NCBI GenBank assembly: GCA_963926405.1
Contig: CAWUXI010000108.1
Coordinates: 1 to 43,856 of the forward strand
Direction of reading: 5' to 3'
Length of the DNA stretch: 43,856 nt
DNA from: CALSMU01 sp963926405
GTDB taxonomy: Bacteria > Bacteroidota > Bacteroidia > Flavobacteriales_D > Parvicellaceae
The position numbers and the translations under genes are program-made. The notes beneath the pieces were generated by a model that saw only the letters and a list, made by a program, of their open reading frames with translations, did no database searches and was not told the origin of the DNA. Shown here in pieces: positions 7,888 through 17,300 of this stretch. The number at the start of each line of letters is the position of its first letter. Within the stretch, counting starts at the first letter, position 1.

Positions 7888-8148
7888 GGGGAGTTCTAGT
7901 AATTCATTCGCATCAAAATTCACATAGCTTTTTAGAAACAATGAAAATTTGATCTTTCTATCTGGATAATAAGATGAAATTTGAAGCAGTATATGAAAAA
8001 CTATGTGAACCCCTAGGGAATAAAGACAACAAACAATCTGACTTCGTTAAACTATTTTTAAATAGCGAATGCTATTCAAAAATAGTTGTGCCTCGCAACT
8101 TATTCATTGTCTTTGTTTTTTGAAAGAAATGAATTACTAGAACTCACC
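7888..8148. mobile_element. 261-bp structured inverted-repeat element, copy 2 (MITE-like)
   Basis: Same length as the copy at 2572-2832, aligned without gaps, with 10 substitutions. The terminal inverted repeats are 7888-7908 and 8128-8148. The A-to-G change at 7899 is matched by T-to-C at 8137, so that pair is preserved. A second change at 8146 is unmatched. The 12-bp inner stem has one mismatch at 7951. The element is flanked by TTA on both sides (7885-7887 and 8149-8151), a possible 3-bp target duplication. The right TTA is the stop codon of the HIT gene read on the minus strand. It fills the whole gap between the convergent ruvC and HIT genes. Confidence 0.75.
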
Positions 8149-8538
8149 TTATGCTTCTGCAATACTTTTAGCAATGTTCTCTAAATCTGAGCTATCAAAT
8201 TTCATTTTAGGTTTAGAAAAATCCATATCAGCAATAGTGTTTATAGGAATTAAATGAATATGTGCGTGTGGCACTTCAAGTCCAATAACAGTAACACCAA
8301 TACGTTCGCAAGGCAAAACCTTTTTCATCTTAATAGCCACTTTTTTCGCAAATAGGTTTAACTCTGAAAGCAAATCATCTTCTAAATCAAAAATATAATC
8401 AACCTCTTGTTTAGGGATAACCAAAACATGCCCTTTTACTATAGGGTTTACGTCTAGAAAAGCTAAAAACTTTTCATCCTCTGCAACTTTGTAACAAGGT
8501 ATATCACCATTTACAATTTTTAAAAAAACAGAACTCAT
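8149..8538 (-). CDS. HIT family hydrolase (histidine triad)
   Basis: A 129-residue protein of the HIT superfamily, which hydrolyses nucleoside phosphoramidates or dinucleoside polyphosphates. The active-site triad H-x-H-x-H appears as VPHAHIHLIPIN near residues 90-101, and the N-terminal SVFLKIVNGDIPCYKVAEDE is the family's substrate-binding start. Length is normal for Hint-type proteins. No signal peptide is seen, so it is cytoplasmic. It lies 10 bp downstream of greA on the same strand, a probable operon. Its stop codon abuts the right end of the 261-bp element. The exact substrate is not predictable. Confidence 0.93.
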   Translation of the reverse strand: MSSVFLKIVNGDIPCYKVAEDEKFLAFLDVNPIVKGHVLVIPKQEVDYIFDLEDDLLSELNLFAKKVAIKMKKVLPCERIGVTVIGLEVPHAHIHLIPINTIADMDFSKPKMKFDSSDLENIAKSIAEA

Positions 8539-8548
8539 AGTAATTTAT

Positions 8549-9022
8549 TTAACGAGAAATAGCTATTATTTCAAATTCAACTATCCCATTAGGTGTTTCA
8601 ACCGGAGCAATATCTCCAACAGATTTCCCTAACAATCCTTTTCCTATAGGTGATTCTACTGATATTTTACGAAGCTTTAAATCAGCTTCATTACCAGCAA
8701 CTAATGTATATTCCACCTCCATTCCATTCTTAACATTCTTAATTTTAACCTTAGATAAGATCAGTGCTTTAGAGATGTCCAATGTAGAGCCATCAATTAC
8801 ACGGGCAATAGATAACTCATTTTTTAGTTTTGAAATACGAGCTTCCATAAGGCCTTGTGATTCTTTAGCTGCATGGTACTCAGCATTCTCCGAAAGATCT
8901 CCCAGATCGATCGCTGCACCAATTAGAGCGGATAATTTTGGGCGCTCTATTCTTTCTAATTGCTCAATTTCAGCCTTAAGTTTTTTGAGACCTTCTGCTG
9001 TATAATAATTAATTTTTGACAT
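8549..9022 (-). CDS. greA: Transcription elongation factor GreA
   Basis: GreA enters the RNA polymerase secondary channel and stimulates cleavage of backtracked RNA. An upstream ATG at 9061 exists, but MSKINYYTAEGLKKLKAE matches the normal start, giving 157 residues. The N-terminal coiled-coil domain carries the tip motif DLSENAEYHAAKE, with the acidic residues that hold the catalytic metal. The C-terminal FKBP-like domain ends SPIGKGLLGKSVGDIAPVETP. It is followed after 10 bp by the HIT gene. The upstream neighbour on the same strand is the PorV-like gene's terminator-containing gap, not a promoter-sharing partner. Confidence 0.96.
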   Translation of the reverse strand: MSKINYYTAEGLKKLKAEIEQLERIERPKLSALIGAAIDLGDLSENAEYHAAKESQGLMEARISKLKNELSIARVIDGSTLDISKALILSKVKIKNVKNGMEVEYTLVAGNEADLKLRKISVESPIGKGLLGKSVGDIAPVETPNGIVEFEIIAISR

Positions 9023-9045
9023 AATAGAGGTGAGTTCTTTAAACC

Positions 9046-9075
9046 AGAAAAGAGAATCCAAAAAGGACTCTCTTA
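9046..9075 (-). terminator. Rho-independent terminator candidate
   Basis: On the minus strand AAGAGAGTCC-TTTTT-GGATTCTCTT forms a 10-bp stem with one G/T wobble, followed by a short T-run. It lies just downstream of the PorV-like gene stop (9102) and upstream of the greA start, so it should separate the two transcription units. Confidence 0.5.
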
Positions 9076-9101
9076 ACTAATAACTTATATAATTTAACTT
9101 C

Positions 9102-10169
9102 TTACTTTAAGTTGATACGACCACCTATAGAATGGATACCCCCTAATGTTGAGTTTCTATAACCGTAGTCAATTCCAATCATCGTTTCGCTTTTTCCAAC
9201 TGGGAAATCAACAGATAATCCAGCAGATAAACCGGTTAAAGAATTAGTTCGATTTACATTATCAAATATTCCATTTTCATATACATATCCAGCTCTTGCA
9301 ATAAAGTAAGCTTGCTTCATACCACTAAAAGTGTATTCTCCTCCTAATCTATATTGATCTTTAGAAAACGAGTTCGAGGTATAGACAAATCCCATAGTTA
9401 ATTTATTTGATTCATCAAATAAGAAGTCATAAGAAGCGGCAATATGCAACAACGATGGCAATTCAAAAGAAGAAACGCGTTGTTCCGAAGTAATAAGGAT
9501 GCCCGTATTTGGGTTTAACATCTCTAATGAGATACCGTCACCACTATATTCCAATGGAGCTCCAACATTCTTTAAACTTATTGCAAATTTAATTTGATCA
9601 TTTTCACCAGTAACGTATCTAATTCCTATATCGATAGCAACACCCGATGCTTTAACATTAGAAATTGCCTCAGAAACTACTTTCAAATTTAAGCCCCCTG
9701 AAATAGAAGAAGAAAACTGTTTTGCATATGCCAAATTAATATTAGTGAAAACGGGTTTAAATGTACCAATATTACCTTCTGGTAATTCAGTAGTTGTAAT
9801 TGGAATATCGCCAAAATTCATTGACATTATCGAAATTCCGATAACACCAGTTTCTCCAACGCGTTGAGCTAATCCAAATCCATTTAATCCAATATCCGAA
9901 ATTCCGCCTAACCAATTAGTCCTAGCAAATATAACCTCTGTTTTATCTGTATATGCTAGACCTGCAACATTCGAAAAAAGTGCTTCTAAACCTTTAATTG
10001 AAGAAACTCCTGCCCCTCCCCAAGATGAACTACGTGACCATGGGTTTATTAATAATTCAGTAGCTCCAGCCGATCCAGCTCTATCTTCATTACCAGCAAA
10101 TGTAGGAAGTGAAGTAACAAGCATTCCTGCCATTACTAAACTTATTCTAATACTTTTACTCAATTTCAT
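9102..10169 (-). CDS. PorV/PorQ-family outer-membrane protein
   Basis: A 355-residue exported beta-barrel protein. A signal peptide occupies about residues 1-25 (ending LPTFAG). The motif GATELLINPWSRSSSWGGAG followed by ALFSNVAGLA is typical of the PorV/PorQ (UPF0164-related) family. The rest shows alternating barrel strands and ends in an aromatic/basic strand (GGRINLK). PorV in the type IX secretion system shuttles or receives cargo at the outer membrane. Paralogues like this one often sit beside large secreted proteins. Here it is the last gene of a three-gene run with a TonB receptor and a 1370-residue secreted protein. Whether it is the core T9SS PorV or a module-specific paralogue cannot be told; context favours a paralogue. 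Confidence 0.8.
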   Translation of the reverse strand: MKLSKSIRISLVMAGMLVTSLPTFAGNEDRAGSAGATELLINPWSRSSSWGGAGVSSIKGLEALFSNVAGLAYTDKTEVIFARTNWLGGISDIGLNGFGLAQRVGETGVIGISIMSMNFGDIPITTTELPEGNIGTFKPVFTNINLAYAKQFSSSISGGLNLKVVSEAISNVKASGVAIDIGIRYVTGENDQIKFAISLKNVGAPLEYSGDGISLEMLNPNTGILITSEQRVSSFELPSLLHIAASYDFLFDESNKLTMGFVYTSNSFSKDQYRLGGEYTFSGMKQAYFIARAGYVYENGIFDNVNRTNSLTGLSAGLSVDFPVGKSETMIGIDYGYRNSTLGGIHSIGGRINLK

Positions 10170-10220
10170 ATCTATCGTTATTTAACCAAAATTCGTTTCA
10201 ATCTAATCTAATGAACTCTC

Positions 10221-13200
10221 CTAGAAATTATCTAAATCTGGAGGGCGAATTACACCAAACCATTTCAACACTCTTTCTCCAATATTAGGAACATCTACAT
10301 GAATTAAATATAATCCACTTGAAATTGGAATATTCTTAAAGTTTTTCAAATTCCATTCTATATGAGTTACATTGTTGTCCTTATTAAATGTTCTGACCAA
10401 TATGCCATTTACGGTATAAATTTTAACGGTACACTGATCCGGTAGGTTTACTATTTTAACTAAATTATCTAATCTATTAGTCTCGTAGTTCGAATATGCA
10501 TAATATGGGTTTGGAACAACATTAATGAGCGATAAGATACTGTCACCTGGAACAAATGTTTCTGTCGTAACCGCTAAATTATCCATGTTGAATTCATATA
10601 ATGGAAACCAATTATTAATACTTCCTCCAGTATTAGAAAAATGTTGCCCATTTATAGAATGTTTCGCGTAAGCACTAGCAACTCTAATTTTAATTCTAGC
10701 TTCTGTTTCTATGTAAGAAAATGGATCTGACTCATCAGCTAAACCTATTGCTGTTTCAGACAACATAGGTGTACCAACCCACATACATGCTCTCCATACT
10801 TTTAACATATCTCCAGCGTTGGGTGTGTTATCAACTATTTTACTTCTAATAAATGCACATGCATCATAAGCAGGCATATTGGAAGTAAACTGACTACTAA
10901 CAGGTTGTTCCTTTCTGTAGTTTTTGAATACATAAACATAATGTTTCCCTCCAAATAATGGTGCTCCGAAACCTGTGTACATATTTGCAGACGGGTTGAA
11001 TATCATGTCTTTTCCACCTTCGTTACCTAACCAAGAATCCTCAGCAAAAGCCATATTTAAACGCTCTCCTGACTCTAAGTCAATAGCATATCCAGGGAAC
11101 CAACTCATTCCAGTACCGTCACCATCAGGCAAACCATTTTTACCTATTGAAGGTAGCTTTTTAGGCATCAATTTATCCGTACTACCATTCCATGATAAAT
11201 TACTATTATCTTGAGATTCTAATACAACAACTCTAGACCATTTTGCTTTATCTGACGTTAACACAATATCAACACTGCTCAATTGGCTTAATTTAACCGC
11301 TCCTTGTCCACCGGACATATCACTACTAACAGGCATATCTTTACAATCCTTGTTTGCTACCATTTTAAATGGTGCCCAAGTTCCCTCTACAACTTTTTCC
11401 CAAATTTCAAGATCATCATCTCCTATGAAATCGTTATATATACAAGGATCTCCTACTTGCCCAGTTGGACCTTCAGACCAACACGCATCCGGATAAGCGG
11501 CTGCATCACAATCTTCACTTGACGTACCCGATCGAATCCAGTTTTGAGAAGTATTACCATCTGCATCTTCCACACCAGTTAACCATCTTTTAGATGAATC
11601 AGTAAATACGATTTCAGAAGTCATCAATTCTGTTGTAAATACATTAGGAGATAATTCTGCATACTTATATTGCTGAATATTTATTGATATACCCCATTCT
11701 GGTATTAATTGCTCATTTCCTAGCTCTATAGTTTCTTCAGAATAAATTGTATCTAAAGGATAAGTCATATTAATTACATACCATTTCGAACTATCCAACT
11801 GAGTAGAACCAACTTGCGGATTACCATCAGAGACAAATGTCAATTTATAATTTCCTGCTTTAACATTGAGTGGATCAATAACCTTTACATCAATTGGACC
11901 CGAACCACCAGCATATGTTACTTCTTTTGGAGTGTAATTAGTAATTATATCTTGCTCAGAATCTTCAGTCAATTCAAGAATATTTCCTCCATTTCCTCGG
12001 CCTTCAATTCTCGTAATTTCAGGTCCATCTCCATATACACTATTCTGAACAGTTCCACCATATTCAGGTGAAGGAGAGTGAGGAATACCAACAAAACTTG
12101 CAATTTGAGTTCCTGAGACACTTAACCTACTTCCGATGTAAGGTTTTTCTTGACCAGTTAAACCATCATACTGCTTGTAGTTATTGTATCCGTAAGAAAT
12201 AGCCATATAATAGTATTTCTTATGGTTTATTAACTTTTTATCTCCTAATGCAAACTCATCTTCCAGGAACTGGAATGAATGTCTTACTCCCTTATCTTCC
12301 CCATCAACCATTTCTTCAGCTTCATTTGCTCCAAAATCTTCGTTAAATGTAAAGTTTACTAATTGATCAACCCCATCTTTAATATCACATTGAGCAACTA
12401 ATCGAGCCCTATCAACATCTGTTAATTCAGAAGCACTAACTGTTCCATCTACTAATTGATAAACTTGGTAACCCTGAAACACATATAGACTATCATAACC
12501 CTCACCTAAAGCAATAATTAATGGGTCAACAGTTTGGTAGACTTCAATTTGTTGAGTTCCTTCCAAGAAAACAATTAATTCATTTTCTAATTCTTGAATT
12601 GCAAGATTAGGTGCAGGAGGTCCTTCTAAAATTTGAAAACAATTATCAAATAACGCTTGCGCTTTATCATCCGCTTTTCGCACTAATTCAACTGATTGAA
12701 AAGGATCTCCAGAAGTTGATTTAGCATATACAATACCAAATGTAATGTTATTCAATGCACCTGGTTGCAGTGTAAATGGACCCGCAGCTTGGAAAAATCT
12801 TCTATCAAACTTAATATTTCCCTCAGAAACCTCAGTCCAATCTGGCATCACAGTACCATCTTGTCCCCAGCCATAAGGATCAGTATCCCCCGGAAAACAG
12901 TAATCAGTAGTTAGTGTTCCCCCATGACCATCACCACCATAAGTGTAAGGTGTTCCATCTAACCAAGTTCCCAACATATAATTGTAAAAATCAATTGCTA
13001 AGCTAGGATCTCCATAAATATTAGCAGGTAGGTTTCTATCGAAATATCCAAATCGTCTCATTCCGAAACGTTCATTATCGATGACCCCGTCACCATAACC
13101 AATACCTAAACCAGGATAAGGAATTCCCTTATCCGCATTCGCTAAACTAATATCAGTTGTAAGTGGGTTATCAATACCATCATTATCTTGGTAAGGTCCC

Positions 13201-14333
13201 TCAAAGAAATCAACACCAATCGCTGGAGGATTTGCGCCAATTGCTTGCGTTCCATTACAACCATCATTGTCGATAGCATCCGCGTTGTATTGGTAACCCA
13301 ATCCTCTTTGAACATCGCATCCTACGTAATCATCCTCACTACACCCAATATCTGGATCCAGCCATACTGCGAAATATGTCTCTGTAAGCGTTTGAGTAGA
13401 TCTATTAATCATCTCATAATTATAGAATGTCATGTTATTAATTTCATCATTAGTAGCAAATGCAAATGCTTGTGCTCTAATTTCCATTCCAATTGGATCT
13501 CCATTTGTCTCTGTGTGAATATTTCCTTTATCATTAAATACCCACCACATGTTGTAATCTCCAAATAAGGTTACTTGACGACTTGTTCTACAATCAACAG
13601 AATTATCCAAATCATACCAAGGATAATCTCCAGCTCCAACAGGATTGTAAAGTCCATCACCATCTCTATCATAAAATGGAGCCAAATAAAAATCTTGAAA
13701 TTTATTAATATCACCATGAGCTGGCCAATTTAAAATACTATTTGGAATCGAATATCCTTCATATTCCAATGTCTCATCACAATCCTCGTTTTGTGTACAT
13801 TCATACCAGCCATTAAATTCTGTTACTTCCTGTTTTGTCGTAATATAAAAATTGTCATATTCCAAACAAGTTTCAGGCTCAACTGTTGCTGCGCCATAAT
13901 CTTTAATTGAAATTGCTGGATTACCAGATCCTGGCGTAACAGATAAAGGTCCGGTCCAAAAATCATTTCCTTGTCTAAAGGTCAAAGCAGCTAATTTTAG
14001 TTGGTTGTTAACATCCTTTCCACCCATCCATAAAGCACCTGCATAGATAACTGTTTCTCCAGATCCAACTGGCACCTCATAAGAAGCACTGCTTGTAGAT
14101 CTGTTTTGATACATACTACCACCTGTTTCTATTAATGCCTTCACATTATTAAACTCTAGGTATCCAAATGTAGATGCCGGAGCACAGTTAGCCGCTTTTA
14201 GCTGAAATGAATTTACTGGCTTACCGCCATTATTGTCATTTGTAGATTTACTATGGTCGTACCAAGCACTTGCATGATTCCCAAAGAAAACACAGGCTAT
14301 TAGAAGTAATGCTATTTTATTCATAATCTTCAT
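10221..14333 (-). CDS. Very large secreted protein with T9SS-like C-terminus
   Basis: A 1370-residue protein when started at ATG 14333, which opens a clean signal peptide (MKIMNKIALLLIACVFFGNH, cleavage near ASA-W). The longer frame would overlap the receptor gene upstream. The body has acidic calcium-style stretches such as DRDGDGLYNP, numerous Cys pairs, and aromatic beta-rich segments. The end has VVPNPYYAYSNYE, then VKIYTVNGILVRTF, then SGLYLIHVDVPNIGERVLKW, which resembles a type A T9SS sorting/Por-secretion domain but ends in a family-specific tail (RPPDLDNF). It is 19 bp downstream of the TonB receptor and 51 bp upstream of the PorV-like gene. The function is unknown; a surface-exposed partner of the receptor is the best inference. 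Confidence 0.82.
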   Translation of the reverse strand: MKIMNKIALLLIACVFFGNHASAWYDHSKSTNDNNGGKPVNSFQLKAANCAPASTFGYLEFNNVKALIETGGSMYQNRSTSSASYEVPVGSGETVIYAGALWMGGKDVNNQLKLAALTFRQGNDFWTGPLSVTPGSGNPAISIKDYGAATVEPETCLEYDNFYITTKQEVTEFNGWYECTQNEDCDETLEYEGYSIPNSILNWPAHGDINKFQDFYLAPFYDRDGDGLYNPVGAGDYPWYDLDNSVDCRTSRQVTLFGDYNMWWVFNDKGNIHTETNGDPIGMEIRAQAFAFATNDEINNMTFYNYEMINRSTQTLTETYFAVWLDPDIGCSEDDYVGCDVQRGLGYQYNADAIDNDGCNGTQAIGANPPAIGVDFFEGPYQDNDGIDNPLTTDISLANADKGIPYPGLGIGYGDGVIDNERFGMRRFGYFDRNLPANIYGDPSLAIDFYNYMLGTWLDGTPYTYGGDGHGGTLTTDYCFPGDTDPYGWGQDGTVMPDWTEVSEGNIKFDRRFFQAAGPFTLQPGALNNITFGIVYAKSTSGDPFQSVELVRKADDKAQALFDNCFQILEGPPAPNLAIQELENELIVFLEGTQQIEVYQTVDPLIIALGEGYDSLYVFQGYQVYQLVDGTVSASELTDVDRARLVAQCDIKDGVDQLVNFTFNEDFGANEAEEMVDGEDKGVRHSFQFLEDEFALGDKKLINHKKYYYMAISYGYNNYKQYDGLTGQEKPYIGSRLSVSGTQIASFVGIPHSPSPEYGGTVQNSVYGDGPEITRIEGRGNGGNILELTEDSEQDIITNYTPKEVTYAGGSGPIDVKVIDPLNVKAGNYKLTFVSDGNPQVGSTQLDSSKWYVINMTYPLDTIYSEETIELGNEQLIPEWGISINIQQYKYAELSPNVFTTELMTSEIVFTDSSKRWLTGVEDADGNTSQNWIRSGTSSEDCDAAAYPDACWSEGPTGQVGDPCIYNDFIGDDDLEIWEKVVEGTWAPFKMVANKDCKDMPVSSDMSGGQGAVKLSQLSSVDIVLTSDKAKWSRVVVLESQDNSNLSWNGSTDKLMPKKLPSIGKNGLPDGDGTGMSWFPGYAIDLESGERLNMAFAEDSWLGNEGGKDMIFNPSANMYTGFGAPLFGGKHYVYVFKNYRKEQPVSSQFTSNMPAYDACAFIRSKIVDNTPNAGDMLKVWRACMWVGTPMLSETAIGLADESDPFSYIETEARIKIRVASAYAKHSINGQHFSNTGGSINNWFPLYEFNMDNLAVTTETFVPGDSILSLINVVPNPYYAYSNYETNRLDNLVKIVNLPDQCTVKIYTVNGILVRTFNKDNNVTHIEWNLKNFKNIPISSGLYLIHVDVPNIGERVLKWFGVIRPPDLDNF

Positions 14334-14352
14334 GTTATAATATAATAAATTC

Positions 14353-17300
14353 TTAAAAATCCAATTTTGCTCCAATACGTATGGTTCTTGGTATTCCAAA
14401 ATTGTATGGATTATTTGCTTTTAATGCATACAAGTATCTGAAAGATGCTTCATCGTTTTGGCTTTGAATACCTGCCTGATATGTAGCAGCATTCAAATAA
14501 CCATCATCATCAGGATTACCTGTTGCTCTATAAACATTGGTAATATTTGTTGTATTAAGGACATTATTAACCAATAAGTAAACATTTAAGTTTGCAGATT
14601 TCTTTTTTTCATCGCCTTTACCAAATTTTAAAATAATGTTTTTATCAATTTGCATATCAGATCTAACTTGCCATGGCTTACGTGATCCATTTACAGTTCC
14701 ATCAAGTGTTCCAGAAGTAGGAGTTAAGGGTGCTGCAGGGCTAATTTGCTCTTGCGCACTATAAGGTGTTCCAGAAGAACCATTTAAAACCATATTTACA
14801 CCTGCATTTTTAAATATTTGCTTTCCCCCCATTACCGGACCATTGTAATCTTTTCCTTCTCCATATCTAAAATCAACTGTTCCTGTCAACTGATGTCTTT
14901 GATCGTAGCTATAAGGGAAAATTGTTCTAAGGTTAGGTTGTCCAGAGTTAATTAAGTTCAATGAAGATGATGCGTCTGAACCTGTTCCTTCCGCAAACTG
15001 TAACGTATAAGCAGCTCTTAATGTGATATTACCTGATCTTCTTAAATCATAAGCTACTGTCATACCTTTAATTGTTCCAAAATCAATGTTTCCCCAAGTT
15101 CTATATGTACGCGGGTATGCATTCGTAACATTAATCAATGACACTTGATCTCTTTGCTCTCTGTAGAATACAGATAGCTTTAAAGAAGATTTTTTACTTA
15201 GTACTTGTTGAAACCCTAATTCATAATCAATTGTTTTTTCTGGTTTCAAATCAGGATTATTAACAACAACATTTCTGTTTTTCATATAGTAATAATCCAA
15301 AGGATTTAAACGATTTCCTGTAGTTGGTCTTTTGGATAAGATATCATAATGCGCAAAGAATAAAGCTTCATCCGAAATTGGGAATGAAAATGCAATACGG
15401 GGCATAACAACAATTTGAGGAGTATAATCTTCAAAAACATCTTGTCCAATATTATCCGATGGATTTACACCATCCTGTAAATAAGGAGCTATACCAGCGC
15501 TTGTTTCCAATACTGATGGGTCAGTAACTTCTGCCCCTGCTGCATTATACCATGTATCCTCTACTCTGTATCCATTAATTCCCGTTGGATCATCGATATC
15601 ATTTACATATACAATAGCATTATCAGGAATATTATCTGGGTGAATAACCTCAACACCATCGATATCGAATACTTCTCCAGCAGTTCTTGAACTATACAAT
15701 AAATACTTATCTTTTAATACTTGTTGATTTGCATCAAATCTATCTACACGAAGGCCAACATTAAAGATTAAATCATCAAATGCAAATTTATCCATTATGT
15801 ACCCAGACATGTAAATTGGTTCGAAAGCTCCCATTGGACGAGTAAAATTTCCAAACTGATCCGTTTCAGTGAAAAAATCGTTAAATGTTGGATTATCTTT
15901 TGATTTATTCCCTTGATAGTCGTAACCATAATAAGAAACGTAATTAGAACCTTGATTTAACAACTCATCAGCACTAAACATATCTAATGAGAAAGTACTT
16001 GGATCTAATTCATCAATATTTAAATACTCGCTTCCTGTAGGATTCATTCCTTGTGCGTTTCTTACATTGTAATCGAAAAAAGATTGTTCTCCGCCACCTT
16101 CATACGTAGCTGCTGCTCCACTCAATGTAGCAAAATCATATTGAGAGAATGTTCCAAACTGAGTAATATAATAATTGCTTTCATCCAATGCTCTGCCATT
16201 ATCCGTATGGCTGTTAGCTAACAATCTTCCAAGTGTCCAAAGACCTACTGGACTAACAGAGAAACTTCTATCCGTTCTTTGTTCGTATTCAAAACCAATT
16301 GAAATTGCATGATCTCCTATATCTGCAGAACCTTGAGCAGTAACACGAAATTGAGATGCATCTGATTTCGAATACCCATTGTATTGCGTACCCATATTTG
16401 TCCACAAACCATAAACGCTATTCGGTAGCATTCCATTCAATAAAGCTCCACCATCTAATAGCTGCGTGAAGTTTTCATAATTATCAACAACATCATTATA
16501 CAAGGTATAATATTGATTAGTAATAGCAGCCAATTCAGTATTCGCTAAAGCTGAAGTATCTGGTGTAAACGTAACCTCTACATCATTTAATCCATTGTGT
16601 ACACGATCAACTTGTCCATCTCCATTAAAATCTCTTAATTCATATGATTTGGCTTGTTCTACTTCAAACTTCCCAACATATCCGTATCCAAAAAGGTTAT
16701 CCTTATGTTTTGCATCTTGGGTTTTAGAATTATTCTTAGAATAATCTACCATAATCGTATAGAAAGCATTTTTTACACCCCCTGTACTTTCATCACCTTC
16801 TTCCATTATAGATTGAAAACGCTGCGTGAACTTCCCATAGGTTCTCCAGCTATAAGTTTGGATTAATGGATAATTATCGTAATTCATTAAAGAGCCTCCC
16901 CAGTCTCCTGCGAGGTAATTACTATAACTACCGGAACCACCAAATGTTAAATTTACATTTGGACCAACGTTTACATCAATTTTCCCAGCAAGAGATGCAT
17001 TTTTTGAAGGAACATTTTGTCTAAATTTCACTTCTTGAAAGTCATCTGCATCTAAAAAATCTGTGTTATAGAATGCTCCAAAACCAGTTCCAGTTGGTCT
17101 TAATGGATTTGCTGTTAATTCAGCTCGTGCTGAGTCCGTAATTCTATACTGGGGCAAGCCTAGAGGCCTTGAATCAACAGCAGAAGTAAAGTTCCCTGAA
17201 ATAAAGAAGCCTAATAAAGGATCCGTTTTCTTTCCGGTACTATCTTTCTTCATTAATAAAGGTCCTGCAACAATTCCTTCAATTAGATTATATCCGTAAT

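Noticed and set aside
9022..9061. Upstream start of greA at 9061
   Set aside because: The additional 13 residues are not part of the family; the ATG at 9022 gives the standard 157-residue protein.
13188..13568. 126-codon plus-strand frame within the large secreted protein gene
   Set aside because: It is antisense to a well-supported 1370-residue coding sequence and its translation resembles no protein.
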